The notes under the pieces: generated by a model | Databases searched by the model: none | The model's input: only the letters and a program-made list of their open reading frames with translations | Told to the model about the DNA's origin: nothing | Part shown: one piece after another, positions 51,802 through 61,276 of the stretch | Layout of the letters: each line of letters begins with the position of its first letter | Numbering within the stretch: position 1 is the stretch's first letter | Translations under genes and position numbers: made by a program | Source: Alphaproteobacteria bacterium | GTDB lineage: Bacteria; Pseudomonadota; Alphaproteobacteria; CAAGCB01; CAG-977 | DNA: 64,000 nucleotides | Direction of reading: 5' to 3' | NCBI GenBank assembly: GCA_900768845.1 | Contig: CAAGEK010000065.1 | Span: 28,121-92,120, forward strand

Positions 51802-52112
51802 TTTTCCACCTCTGAAACAAGTTGTTTGAACAAAGCGTCCGCATCGCCTTCGATGGCCAAAGTTTTATTGCGGTCGGTCTGTCCCGTGACGATTTTAAAA
51901 GAGCTTTTCGGGATTTTCCACAGTTTTGAAAGCAAAACGATGACAGCCTTGTTCGCCTGTCCGTCGACGGGAGGGGCGTTTACGGCGATTTTCAACGCTT
52001 CCGAACCCTCGGAGTCGACATACAGGCCTTCAATGCCTTCCCGTTTGGCTTTCGGAGATAAACGGACGCGCAAACGGACGCCGTTTTGCATTCGGCAGAC
52101 ACAGGCAATCAT
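51789..52112 (-). CDS. DUF167 (YggU) family protein
   Basis: A 107-aa small protein with LRVRLSPKAKREGIEGLYVD and VNAPPVDGQANKAVIVLLSK, the hallmarks of DUF167/YggU. Function unproven. It overlaps yggT by 4 bp, the usual YggT-YggU pairing. Confidence 0.9.
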   Translation of the reverse strand: MIACVCRMQNGVRLRVRLSPKAKREGIEGLYVDSEGSEALKIAVNAPPVDGQANKAVIVLLSKLWKIPKSSFKIVTGQTDRNKTLAIEGDADALFKQLVSEVEKCRK

Positions 52113-52408
52113 TGCAAACGCATAAAAATCCGGATGATGACCGATTGGCAGAATTGAATGGCCAGCAAAGCGAAAATCGGAGAAATGTCAACGCTTCCGA
52201 ACGGCGGAATGATACGCCGGAACAGATTGAACAAAGGATCCGTCAGCCTGTCCAGCGTTTCACAGATCAAGTAAACGATTCTGTTCGACGGGTTGATGAC
52301 ATTAAAAGCCCTCAGCCATGAAACAATGACGGCGACAATGACGACTTTCATATACAGGTTTAACAAAATGAATAAAATCTGAAGGGCGGGTACGAGAATG
52401 ACGTCCAT
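52109..52408 (-). CDS. YggT family membrane protein
   Basis: A 99-aa integral membrane protein starting MDVILVPALQILFILLNLYM, with a second hydrophobic stretch (SPIFALLAIQFCQSVIIRIF). The central motif ICETLDRLTDPLFNLFRRII is the YggT signature. Related proteins are linked to osmotic stress and cell division. It begins 2 bp after rsmA. Confidence 0.9.
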   Translation of the reverse strand: MDVILVPALQILFILLNLYMKVVIVAVIVSWLRAFNVINPSNRIVYLICETLDRLTDPLFNLFRRIIPPFGSVDISPIFALLAIQFCQSVIIRIFMRLQ

Positions 52409-52410
52409 GG

Positions 52411-53247
52411 TTATCGGTTCTCCAAAGTTTGTGCCATGATACAAAAAGCTTCGGGCGGGATTTCCTCCGCTCTGGCTGTTGCGGGAACGTTTGCGGCCTT
52501 GCATAATTCTTCGGCGTTTCCCAAAGATTTAAGCGATGAACGCAACATTTTCCGCCGTTGTCCGAACGCCGCCGCCGTGACTTTTTCCAACAGGTCGAAA
52601 CGGGCGGGGACAAGCGGTTCGGATCGGGGCTTTAAACGGACGACGGCGGATGTGACTTTCGGCGGCGGCGTGAATGCCGAACGGTTCACCGTGAACAGGA
52701 TTTCCGCTTCGCACAGCCATTGCACCAATACGGCCAGCCGGCCGTAAGCGGAATCGCCCGTTTTGGCGACGATGCGCTCGGCGACTTCTTTTTGAAACAT
52801 CAGGGTCAGCCCCGTGAAAGCGCGGATTTGACGCAACCATCCGATTAACAAAGCCGTGCCGACATTATAGGGCAGGTTCGATACGATACATCGCGGCGAT
52901 TCGCCCAAGGCCGACGCGTCCAACGTCGTCGCGTCGACATTCATCGCCGTCAACCTGTCGGGGTACGCTTTGGAAATGTCGGCAAGGATGTTTAAACAGC
53001 GTTCGTCTTTTTCCACGGCGATCAGTTTGCGGGCTCCGTGTTCTAAAATCGAACGCGTCAATCCTCCGGGGCCGGGGCCGATTTCAATGACCGTTCCCTT
53101 TTCAAACGCTTCGGGGTTTCCGCTTTCGGCCGCACGGACGATTCTGTCGATCAGGTTGGTGTCGAAAATAAAGTTCTGTCCCAGCGATTTTTTCGCGGCC
53201 AGTCCGTATTTTTCAACGACTTCTTTTAACGGGGGAAGAGGCGTCAT
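52411..53247 (-). CDS. rsmA: 16S rRNA dimethyladenosine transferase
   Basis: A 278-aa SAM-dependent enzyme that dimethylates two adjacent adenines in helix 45 of 16S rRNA. Motifs: KKSLGQNFIFD, VIEIGPGPGGLTRSIL and VSNLPYNVGTALL (NLPY catalytic motif). The start at MTPLPPLKEVVEKYG overlaps the surA stop (ATGA). Normal length. Confidence 0.96.
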   Translation of the reverse strand: MTPLPPLKEVVEKYGLAAKKSLGQNFIFDTNLIDRIVRAAESGNPEAFEKGTVIEIGPGPGGLTRSILEHGARKLIAVEKDERCLNILADISKAYPDRLTAMNVDATTLDASALGESPRCIVSNLPYNVGTALLIGWLRQIRAFTGLTLMFQKEVAERIVAKTGDSAYGRLAVLVQWLCEAEILFTVNRSAFTPPPKVTSAVVRLKPRSEPLVPARFDLLEKVTAAAFGQRRKMLRSSLKSLGNAEELCKAANVPATARAEEIPPEAFCIMAQTLENR

Positions 53248-54461
53248 ATCCGGATCTCCGTAATTGCTTTGCGGCGCAATTCGCGTAAACGGCGTTCCGC
53301 AGTCATTTCCAAACGTTTCGTTTCGATTTGCGCCCTGATTTCCTCTTTTGTCGGGATAAGGGACATTTTTTCCTTTGAACACGCCATAAAGACCAATTCC
53401 CCTCCGTTGGCGGGCACGGGGACGGTCGGTTCGGCAAGCGGCGTGCTTTCCAGCAAATTTAAAACGGCCGGCGGCAATTCGCCGGCAGGGACGGTTCCCA
53501 AATCGGCACGCGGCGTGTTTTTTTCCGATTGAGCCAAGGAAACGAAGGCTTGACAGGATCCTTTCGTCTTTTCAATCTTTTTTATCAAATCCGAACGCAC
53601 CGCAAAGGAAGAGGGCGGAATGAAAATCTGAGCGATGTGATAGGCGTCTTTTTCTTTTGCGTCTTCGGGAGAACGGACGGCGCGCAGGGCGAAAACGGCG
53701 TATCCGGATTTTGTTCGCACGGGCGTCGAAATTTGCCCCTTTTCCGTCAAAGCCAGCTCTTCCCTGACGGCCGGTTCCAGCGACCGTTCCGGAACCCATC
53801 CCAGCAAACCGCCGCGTGCGGCCGAAGGCGATTTGGAATGTTCTTTCGCCAGATCTTCAAACAAAACGCCTTTTTTCATTTGCATGACCAGCCGGACGGC
53901 GTTTCCGTAAACCTCGCCGTCATCTTCGGGATTGTCGACAGGCAGGACGATTTCCGAAAGCAGATATTGCTTTTCCTTGATTTGGCCTTCCATTTCTTTC
54001 AGTCTGGCCTGCACTTCCGCATCGGATACGGCGGAACGTTCCCCCGCCGTTTTACGGATTGTTTTGACAAACAGCAAATCGGCTTCGACCTGATCTTCCA
54101 AAACGGAAAAAGGAATGTTGCGCGCCGCCAGCCGCTTTTCCATTTCTTCGCGTGACGTTCCGTTTTGACGCATCGTCGTGTCAACGGCGTGTTTCAATTC
54201 CGATTCGCTTGCCGAAACGCCGTGCAGGGAGGCGTCTTGGCGTTTCAGACGTTCGTCGATCATCTGACGCAAAACCCGCTCCTTCACCCCTTTTTGCGCG
54301 ACGTCCGCCTCTGAAACGGTTTGAGCAAAGGCCAGCCTGCGTTCAAAATCCAGTTTTGAAACGACGTCGTCGTTGACGACGGCCGCAATGCCCGTTTGAG
54401 CCGAAACCGGCGTTTCGCAACAAAAGCAAACGAACAGGAGGACGGCAAAAAATCCCTTCAC
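53244..54461 (-). CDS. surA: SurA-like periplasmic chaperone / PPIase
   Basis: A 405-aa protein with signal peptide (MKGFFAVLLFVCFCCETPVS, cut near AQ), an N-terminal SurA helical domain (GIAAVVNDDVVSKLDFERRL) and one clear parvulin domain (VLFEDLAKEHSKSPSAARGG, then GYAVFALRAVRSPED). It assists outer-membrane protein folding, including LptD, whose gene lies next to it. Confidence 0.85.
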   Translation of the reverse strand: MKGFFAVLLFVCFCCETPVSAQTGIAAVVNDDVVSKLDFERRLAFAQTVSEADVAQKGVKERVLRQMIDERLKRQDASLHGVSASESELKHAVDTTMRQNGTSREEMEKRLAARNIPFSVLEDQVEADLLFVKTIRKTAGERSAVSDAEVQARLKEMEGQIKEKQYLLSEIVLPVDNPEDDGEVYGNAVRLVMQMKKGVLFEDLAKEHSKSPSAARGGLLGWVPERSLEPAVREELALTEKGQISTPVRTKSGYAVFALRAVRSPEDAKEKDAYHIAQIFIPPSSFAVRSDLIKKIEKTKGSCQAFVSLAQSEKNTPRADLGTVPAGELPPAVLNLLESTPLAEPTVPVPANGGELVFMACSKEKMSLIPTKEEIRAQIETKRLEMTAERRLRELRRKAITEIRI

Positions 54462-54481
54462 GGCAAAAATCCCCCCTCCCG

Positions 54482-56596
54482 CTACAATTCAAATCCGCCG
54501 AACGGCTTGAATTCAAAAGCCAGACGCACGGATACGCCGCCCGAATAGTCGCGGTCGTATGTATAATCCTTCTTGACTCCCGTTTCCAGAGCGAAACATT
54601 CGTCTTCGTAACGCACAAAACCGCCGATTTCCAATAATCCGCCGCCTTTTGCCAGATCGATGCGCTGGTTGTAGCCGATCGACCAGTATCGGGTTAAAGC
54701 GGATCTGACCCAAAACGTCAATTCTTCACGGTCGTTATAAGAAGAAAGGTTCGCCGAACTTTTCAGGTTGACGTAGTCCGCTCCGATTCTGAACAGGGCG
54801 TTTCCCGCCGACAGGCTGACTTCGCTGCGGTTCAGTTTCAACGTCGTGTGATTCAGACGGAAAGCGTACTCCAGATTGAAAAATTCGTTCGGGGAGATCG
54901 TCAAACGTCCCACAATGTCGGAAGCCTGTTGTTCCAATCCCGATTCCGCGGGATAAATGTCCGTATGTGAAAACCGGTAGCTTTGTCCGATCAATGCGGA
55001 AACGTATCCGCCGTCATGCCCGTAAAAGGACCACCTCAACCCGTAATTGACGCGAGACCCCGGTTCAAAAACGTCGTAACCGACAAAACGGCTTTCGGAA
55101 AACAGATAGGTGTCGTCAAAATCCAGATCGCCGCTGTCAAGGTTGGGGATTTTTTCGTTTTGCTTGGAATTCGGGGCGACGACTCCCATGATGATCGGTT
55201 CGACGGTTTGCGTGTATTCTTCGCCGGCGTCAACGAACGGATAACTGATTTTCAAAGACGCTCTGGAATGAAGATCGCCCGTGTTTCCTGAAAACATTTT
55301 ATTCGTTCGGGCGATGCGGTATTCGTCCACATGATATGCGTCGGCGCGTGCCGTTGCGTTCAACGCATAGGAAAGCCCCCAATCCGATATCCCGGGCAGA
55401 TGCCATCCGGCCGAAACGGTGGCGCGTGCGCTGTCGTTGCCGGTTTTACGTTTCAACATGACCGAAGACGCATCAAACGACCAATATGCCCCGTTTTCAT
55501 AAGGGGCGGTTTCATGATAAAAGGTCAATACCGGTACGTTTTCGGCGATAACGTCGTCGGAAACGTCGTATCGCATATTCTGATAATTGACGGCTTTGGC
55601 CGAAAAATACGTTTTCGACGTCAAAGCTTCGGCATTGAGGTAGGATTCCAGCCATGGAGCGTAATCGTCGGCTCCGTCGATGTCGTAACGCCTTAAATAT
55701 GTGTCGTCGGAAACGCGGTCGACATTCATTTTCAAACGCCACACGTCATTGAAATTCCAATCCAAAACGGAACGGACGTTATATCGGGATTCCCCGCTTT
55801 GATAAATGTGCGATCCCCACAAGGCGAAGGGGCCGTTTGCGAAATTGTGCCTGAAATGCCCCGACAGCAAAACGCCTTTCGTCGCCAGCAAAGGATCGAA
55901 CAGGAAATCGGTGTACGGATCGATGACCCAGTAATAAGGAATTTTAATCCCGCTGTCCAACGCCTTGGTCGATTTGTACGACGGCAACAGAAATCCCGTT
56001 CTCCGCTTGACGGTCGGATCGGGGTAGGTGAAATAGGGAATATAGGCCACCGGCACTTCTTTGACGGTCAACGTCGCATTTTGAGCGGCCATTTCCTGCG
56101 TTTCCTTGTCGTGGGTCAGCTTTTTGCTTTTCAATTCCCAAAAACGCGATCCGTCCATACAGAAATCGCACGAAGAATAGGATACGTCGTTGAATTCAGT
56201 GAAGGTCGCATTGACGTGTTGGGCGTCTTGCGCCGTTAAAACGGATTTGTCCGACAAGGTGAAGCGTATCCGGCGGATCAACCCCGTTTTCAGGTTGCCC
56301 GACAATTTGGCGTAATTCGCCTGAACCACTCCGCCGTCGGGCGTGTCGATTTCCACACTGCCGGACGCAATGACGACGCCGTCCGTCATGTCATAGTTGA
56401 CGTGGTCGGCGCGCAGGGTCGAATCCCCTTGGCGGAATGTCACGTTTCCGCGGGCGATGACCAGATTCATCTCGCGGTCGTACACCAGTTCGTCGGCGGA
56501 AAAGTCGACCGGAATTTCCTTATCGTCCGCAAACGCGGGAATTGTCGAAACGGCAAGGGTCAACGCCGTCAAAATGATGGAATACAGGCGTTTCAT
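54482..56596 (-). CDS. lptD: LPS assembly outer-membrane protein LptD
   Basis: A 704-aa protein with signal peptide (MKRLYSIILTALTLAVSTIP, cut near FADD). The N-terminal OstA/LptA-like jellyroll (VDFSADELVYDREMNLVIAR) leads to a beta-barrel that ends in an aromatic-rich strand (VSVRLAFEFKPFGGFEL). It inserts LPS in the outer leaflet. Its ATG overlaps the lptF stop (ATGA). Few Cys residues remain (SSCDFCMDG), so the disulfide pattern differs from E. coli. The longer upstream frame has no signal peptide and is rejected. Confidence 0.9.
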   Translation of the reverse strand: MKRLYSIILTALTLAVSTIPAFADDKEIPVDFSADELVYDREMNLVIARGNVTFRQGDSTLRADHVNYDMTDGVVIASGSVEIDTPDGGVVQANYAKLSGNLKTGLIRRIRFTLSDKSVLTAQDAQHVNATFTEFNDVSYSSCDFCMDGSRFWELKSKKLTHDKETQEMAAQNATLTVKEVPVAYIPYFTYPDPTVKRRTGFLLPSYKSTKALDSGIKIPYYWVIDPYTDFLFDPLLATKGVLLSGHFRHNFANGPFALWGSHIYQSGESRYNVRSVLDWNFNDVWRLKMNVDRVSDDTYLRRYDIDGADDYAPWLESYLNAEALTSKTYFSAKAVNYQNMRYDVSDDVIAENVPVLTFYHETAPYENGAYWSFDASSVMLKRKTGNDSARATVSAGWHLPGISDWGLSYALNATARADAYHVDEYRIARTNKMFSGNTGDLHSRASLKISYPFVDAGEEYTQTVEPIIMGVVAPNSKQNEKIPNLDSGDLDFDDTYLFSESRFVGYDVFEPGSRVNYGLRWSFYGHDGGYVSALIGQSYRFSHTDIYPAESGLEQQASDIVGRLTISPNEFFNLEYAFRLNHTTLKLNRSEVSLSAGNALFRIGADYVNLKSSANLSSYNDREELTFWVRSALTRYWSIGYNQRIDLAKGGGLLEIGGFVRYEDECFALETGVKKDYTYDRDYSGGVSVRLAFEFKPFGGFEL

Positions 56597-57765
56597 CTGG
56601 CTTGGGCTTTCCTTTGGGCGGACAGGGAGTCCTTCAGATGTCGCAAAGCGTTCATGCTTTTTCTTACGGAACGGAAAGAGAAAGTACCCGAATTTTTCAA
56701 AATGTAAGTGCAAATGAAAATCGGCGCGACGGCGAAAATGTAAATCAGCGGGACGCAGGCCAACGTTCGGACGCTCAGGTTTTCCGCCCCCAAAGAGGCG
56801 ATTTGCAACGAAGCCATGACGACGACCGTCCAAATGACGCGTTTCGTATGGCCGCGGCGGTTGAACGACCCCGTAAGCAATCCGACGGCGGCGATCAGCA
56901 TGAAAGACAGGTTGTAAAACGGCAAAGCCAGACGTTTATAGGCCTCGACTTTGTATTCCCGAACGTTTTTTTCGGTGAAGACCTCTTTCGTCGTGATGTT
57001 GAACAGCTCGAACAGCCCCATTTCCCCGCGGTTTTTCAAACGGTTTATGGTTTGTTTGTTCAGCGTTGAAAAGTCCAGATTGTAAAAATCGAAATATAAA
57101 ATGGAAAACCGCCCCGTTTTTTGGGCGACTTCCTGCCGGCTTCCGTTGAACATGGAAATCTGGGGCACGCCGTTGCGGTATGTGATCAGACCTTTTTCCG
57201 CCAACAGGGTGACTCGGGTGTTGCGGTTGCGCTGGTCGTGCAGGATGATGCCCTCCAGCGTGTTGTCGTCGTTGCGCGAACGGATGTAGGCGGTGATTCC
57301 GAAACTGACGTCGTTGAATTCGCCCTCTTGCAATAACAGGTGCGACACATCGTTTTGGATTTTCCATCGCAACTCTCTGAAACCCGACACGGCGTCCGGT
57401 ACGACGATTAAAGAAATGTAAAATCCGATCAGCGTGAACAGCGTTCCCAGTATGTAAACCGGCTTTGCCAGCTGCAGGGGGCTCATTCCCGCCGCACGCA
57501 GGATGATCAGTTCGCGATCGGCGATCATGCGGTTGTAGGTGAACAGGGCGACGGCGAACAGAGCCAACGGGGAAATCGTGGACAGATACCCCGGAACCAT
57601 CAACATGGTCAACCGGATGAACAGCCATACGGACGCTTTGGAATTTAACAGCATATCCAACAAACGCAACGATTGCGACAACCATACGATCATCAGCAAT
57701 CCGGTCGTGACCAGCACGAAACCGAGCAACATTTGTTTCAGGATATACTTCGTAATTATTTTCAT
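56593..57765 (-). CDS. lptF: LPS export permease, LptF-like
   Basis: A 390-aa permease with six transmembrane helices and a central periplasmic beta-jellyroll. Landmarks: WLSQSLRLLDMLLN, VALFTYNRMIADRELIIL (coupling helix to LptB), and LRAAGMSPLQLAKP. It pulls LPS from the inner membrane. The sequence looks more LptF than LptG, yet it sits where LptG normally adjoins lptD, and no second permease gene is here. Confidence 0.85.
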   Translation of the reverse strand: MKIITKYILKQMLLGFVLVTTGLLMIVWLSQSLRLLDMLLNSKASVWLFIRLTMLMVPGYLSTISPLALFAVALFTYNRMIADRELIILRAAGMSPLQLAKPVYILGTLFTLIGFYISLIVVPDAVSGFRELRWKIQNDVSHLLLQEGEFNDVSFGITAYIRSRNDDNTLEGIILHDQRNRNTRVTLLAEKGLITYRNGVPQISMFNGSRQEVAQKTGRFSILYFDFYNLDFSTLNKQTINRLKNRGEMGLFELFNITTKEVFTEKNVREYKVEAYKRLALPFYNLSFMLIAAVGLLTGSFNRRGHTKRVIWTVVVMASLQIASLGAENLSVRTLACVPLIYIFAVAPIFICTYILKNSGTFSFRSVRKSMNALRHLKDSLSAQRKAQAR

Positions 57766-57799
57766 AAGCGGATTATAGCGTCTGGGTGTGCGTTCGTCT

Positions 57800-58726
57800 T
57801 TATTTTTTTATCAAATTTTTGAAAAAATCGGGGTCGGCCATCGGATGGCTTTTTTCCACCGTGCTTTTCAGGCGGTCGTCAAGGATGTGGGTGTAAATCT
57901 GGGTTGTGGAAATGTCGGCGTGTCCCAGCATTTGCTGAACGGTTCTGAGGTCGGCGTCCCTTGCGACCAGATGGCTTGCGAACGAATGGCGGATGACGTG
58001 GGGGGACACGCGTTCCTCGGCCAATCCCGCCGATCGCGCCAAAGCTTTCAAGTCTTGAAAAAATCCCGCACGGGTCAGATGTCCCTGCCTTCCCGTCGAA
58101 GGGAAAAGCCAACGGGAATCCCTTCCTTTCGGCAAAGTCCTTTCGCGGACGGGCAACCAGTCCTTCAACGCTTTTTTCGCCGCATCGGTCAGGGGAACCA
58201 TGCGGTCTTTGGCTCCTTTTCCCCGTACGATCAGATGGTATTCCCGCGTAACGGCGGCCGTGACGGGCAGGGACACCAGTTCGGATACGCGCAACCCCGA
58301 CGCGTATAACACTTCCAACAACGCCCGCATCCTTGCTTTTTGTACGGGGCGTAAAGCTTCGATGGCGTCGAACAGGGACAGGATTTCCTTTTCCGACAGG
58401 TACTTGGGCAGAATCCGTCCCAAACGCGGCGTGTCCAAAGTTTCGGACGGGTTGTCTTTCCTGATTCCTTCGGTGAACAGGTATTTGTAAAAATCGCGCA
58501 GGGTGGACAGCCGTCTGGCCTGAGTTTTGGGGGACAGTCCCTGATCGGCGATAAAAGCCAGATATTGCCGCAAATCCTTGGCCGAAGCGTTTTCCAGCGT
58601 CGATCCGCGACGTTTCAGGTAGCTTTCGCAATCGCTCAAATCATGCGTATAGGCGGCCAGCGTGTTTTTCGCCGCGCCGCGTTCCGCAGTCATCATCTCT
58701 GCAAACGATAGAATCAATTCCGCCAT
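57800..58726 (-). CDS. xerD: Tyrosine recombinase XerD/XerC
   Basis: A 308-aa site-specific recombinase for resolving chromosome dimers at dif. The SAM-like N-domain (KNTLAAYTHDLSDCESYLKR) precedes the catalytic domain with Arg in LYASGLRVSELVSL, HVIRHSFASHLV (HxxR), and LGHADISTTQIYTH carrying the His and nucleophile Tyr. Length and lack of prophage neighbours favour the host recombinase. XerD versus XerC is uncertain. Confidence 0.88.
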   Translation of the reverse strand: MAELILSFAEMMTAERGAAKNTLAAYTHDLSDCESYLKRRGSTLENASAKDLRQYLAFIADQGLSPKTQARRLSTLRDFYKYLFTEGIRKDNPSETLDTPRLGRILPKYLSEKEILSLFDAIEALRPVQKARMRALLEVLYASGLRVSELVSLPVTAAVTREYHLIVRGKGAKDRMVPLTDAAKKALKDWLPVRERTLPKGRDSRWLFPSTGRQGHLTRAGFFQDLKALARSAGLAEERVSPHVIRHSFASHLVARDADLRTVQQMLGHADISTTQIYTHILDDRLKSTVEKSHPMADPDFFKNLIKK

Positions 58727-58760
58727 CGTTATCCGCCGGCCTTGAGAAGGAAAAAGAAGG

Positions 58761-58901
58761 TTATTTTTGCAGTTTATCGAACGGGATTTCTATTTCCGCC
58801 GTTTCCGCCGGCACGGAAATGTCATGGACGGCGATAAAGGCGGCGAAACCGATTAAAGCAATCAAAACGGGATAAACGTACCATCGTGAATGTCGGCGCA
58901 T
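58761..58901 (-). CDS. Small single-pass membrane protein between xerD and aroK
   Basis: A 46-aa protein reading MRRHSRWYVYPVLIALIGFA, then a helix end and an acidic tail (VPAETAEIEIPFDKLQK). One transmembrane helix, basic inside. The layout resembles tiny conserved alphaproteobacterial membrane proteins in the same place, but I cannot name a family. It is divergent from aroK and 35 bp upstream of xerD. Confidence 0.6.
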   Translation of the reverse strand: MRRHSRWYVYPVLIALIGFAAFIAVHDISVPAETAEIEIPFDKLQK

Positions 58902-59064
58902 GATGCCAAAACTCCTTTCAACAGGGATTGAACAGGCACAGAATCCGTTTTATCCGCTTTACAGTCAAGTTAAAAACTTTCAGAAAAATCTGTTATCGGA
59001 TGGAAAATTCGTTTATTTATATCAAATAACCGGTGACAGTCGTTTGTTTTGGGAGCGTTTGACA

Positions 59065-59625
59065 TTGAAAACGGAAGCCTTTCCGAATTTATTGTATCCC
59101 TTGAAGGAAAGTTTGCTGCTGGTCGGGATGATGGGGTGCGGCAAAAGCACTTTGGGCGGCAGGTTCGCCAAAGCGTGCCGGATTCCGTTCGTCGACGCGG
59201 ACGTTGAAATAGAAAAGGCCGCAGGATGTTCGGTGGCGGATTTGTTCGCTTTGTACGGGGAGGAGGAGTTCCGCCGCGGCGAAGAACGCGTTATGGAACG
59301 TCTTTTGAACGGCCCCAGATCGGTCATTGCCGCGGGCGGCGGGTCTTTTTTGTCGGAACGCACAAGGGCTTTGGCAAAAACCAAAACCGTTTCCGTTTTT
59401 TTGGACGCCGATACGTCGACGCTGATCAGAAATACGGCGGGACGGACGCACAGGCCGTTGCTGAACACCGAAAATCCCGAAGAACGCCTGAAAACCCTGT
59501 TGGAGGAACGGCGCGGGGTTTACGAACAGGCGGACATCGTTTTGAGCTATAAGGATGAAACCGCTCCCGTTTTAATGCGACGGCTGATGAACGCTTTGAA
59601 CGATTATGTAAGGAAAAACGGATGA
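59065..59625 (+). CDS. aroK: Shikimate kinase
   Basis: A 186-aa enzyme phosphorylating shikimate on O3. Walker A GMMGCGKSTLGGRFA, the shikimate-binding DADVEIEKAAG, GEEEFRRGEERVM, VIAAGGGSFL and the lid GRTHRPLL are intact. The start is uncertain: TTG at 59065 has GGGAG upstream and fits the family, but the frame stays open to ATG 58900, which would add 55 unconserved residues. It overlaps aroB by 4 bp. Confidence 0.92.
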   Translation: MKTEAFPNLLYPLKESLLLVGMMGCGKSTLGGRFAKACRIPFVDADVEIEKAAGCSVADLFALYGEEEFRRGEERVMERLLNGPRSVIAAGGGSFLSERTRALAKTKTVSVFLDADTSTLIRNTAGRTHRPLLNTENPEERLKTLLEERRGVYEQADIVLSYKDETAPVLMRRLMNALNDYVRKNG

Positions 59626-60713
59626 CACGGCAAATCCTGATCGGGTTGGGGGAACGCTCGTACCCTTTGTTCACGGGCAACGGCTTGTTGCGCAATGCGG
59701 CGGATTTGATCGCGCCGTTCGTACGTTCGCTCAATGCGTTCGTCATCACCGACGAAACGGTGGCCGGTTTGTGGCTGGCTCCCCTTGAACAAAGTCTGAG
59801 AGAGGCGGGGATAACTTTTCGCGTGTTGCGCGTCGCGGCGGGCGAAGCGTCAAAATCGTTCGCCACGGCCGGCGAACTGTTGGAACGGATGCTGGAATCC
59901 GGATGCGACCGCAAAACGTTTCTGATCGCTTTGGGCGGCGGCGTCGTGGGCGATTTGGCGGGATTTTGCGCGTCGATTTTGTTGCGCGGGGTCGATTTCA
60001 TCCAGATACCGACAACGCTTCTGGCTCAGGTCGACAGCTCCGTGGGCGGCAAGACGGCGGTTGATTCGCGTGCGGGAAAAAATCTGATCGGATCCTTTTA
60101 CCAGCCGAAAGCCGTTATCATCGATTTGGATACGCTGAAGACCTTGCCGCCGCGTCAGGTCGGGGCGGGATATGCGGAAATCGCCAAATACGGTTTGATT
60201 TTACGTCCCGATTTTTGGGAATGGCTGGAGGAAAACGGCCGGAAGGTGTTGGCTTTGGACGATGAAGCGTGTCGTTATGCCGTCGAACAAAGTTGCAAAA
60301 TCAAAGCGGAAATCGTCGCCGAAGACGAACGCGAAGAAACCGGCCGGCGTGCGTTGTTGAATCTGGGGCATACGTTCGGCCACGCGCTGGAAGCTCAAAG
60401 CGGAATGGACGGTTCGATCCTGCACGGGGAGGCCGTCGCTTCGGGATGTGTTTTGGCCGCACGTTACGCCGCCGCAACCGGAGTGTGCGACGCGTCCGTC
60501 CCCGAACGGGTGGAGGCTCATTTCCGCAAAACGTCGGGGCTGATTTCCTATGACGGCGAACCTGACGACTTGATAAAATGGATGTTTAAGGATAAAAAAA
60601 CGCTGAACGGCCGTTTAAATCTGGTCTTGCCCGAAAAAATCGGCAAAGCGGCCGTGTATGAAAACGCCGACCTTGAAACGGTCAAGCGCGTTTGGAAAGA
60701 GGGAAAATCGTAA
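59622..60713 (+). CDS. aroB: 3-dehydroquinate synthase
   Basis: A 363-aa NAD- and metal-dependent enzyme of the shikimate pathway. Signatures: ALGGGVVGDLAGFCAS, QIPTTLLAQVDSSVGGKTAV, and the metal His region LNLGHTFGHALEAQ with ILHGEAVASG. Normal length. It is translationally coupled to aroK and to the DUF2889 gene (TAATG). Confidence 0.96.
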   Translation: MTRQILIGLGERSYPLFTGNGLLRNAADLIAPFVRSLNAFVITDETVAGLWLAPLEQSLREAGITFRVLRVAAGEASKSFATAGELLERMLESGCDRKTFLIALGGGVVGDLAGFCASILLRGVDFIQIPTTLLAQVDSSVGGKTAVDSRAGKNLIGSFYQPKAVIIDLDTLKTLPPRQVGAGYAEIAKYGLILRPDFWEWLEENGRKVLALDDEACRYAVEQSCKIKAEIVAEDEREETGRRALLNLGHTFGHALEAQSGMDGSILHGEAVASGCVLAARYAAATGVCDASVPERVEAHFRKTSGLISYDGEPDDLIKWMFKDKKTLNGRLNLVLPEKIGKAAVYENADLETVKRVWKEGKS

Positions 60714-61276
60714 TGCCGTTGTCTGTTCCCGAAGCAGGGCGGGAGGAAGTTTATTTCCGCCATATCGATTATACGGGGTTTCGTCGTGAAGGCGTCTTGT
60801 GGGATATCGAGGGACACTTGAAGGATTTGAGAACCTCGGATTTTCCTTGCGTGGATCGCGGCGGCTTCATTCGTGCGGGCGAGCCGTTCCATGAGATGCG
60901 GTTGCGGCTGACGGTTGACGACGATTTGAAAATTCACGGGATAGAGGCCGTTGTCGAAAACGCGCCGTTTAAAGCCTGCCCGTGCGCCGAGTTGATTTTT
61001 CAAAAGGTCGTCGGTTTGGAAATCCGGTCGGGGTTCATCAGGGAAGTCCGTTCCCGAATTCCCGTCAAAGCGGGATGCACGCATTTGTTCGATTTGTTGA
61101 TCGGAACGGCGGCCGCGGCGTTTCAAACGGTGGGACAGGTTCGTTATTTCAAATATCATCAAGGGGTGAAGCCCGATATGATAGACACTTGTCTGGCTTG
61201 GGACAGTGCGGGCGAAGCCGTCCGGCGCGAATGGCCGATGTATTACACCGGCGGTGAAAAGGACGAAGGAAGATGA
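60713..61276 (+). CDS. DUF2889 family protein
   Basis: A 187-aa soluble protein with RHIDYTGFRREGVLWDIEGH, GEPFHEMRLRLTVDDDLKIH, and AGCTHLFDLLIGTAAAAFQT, the DUF2889 pattern. Function unknown. Its start overlaps the aroB stop and its end overlaps the J-domain gene (ATGA). Confidence 0.83.
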   Translation: MPLSVPEAGREEVYFRHIDYTGFRREGVLWDIEGHLKDLRTSDFPCVDRGGFIRAGEPFHEMRLRLTVDDDLKIHGIEAVVENAPFKACPCAELIFQKVVGLEIRSGFIREVRSRIPVKAGCTHLFDLLIGTAAAAFQTVGQVRYFKYHQGVKPDMIDTCLAWDSAGEAVRREWPMYYTGGEKDEGR

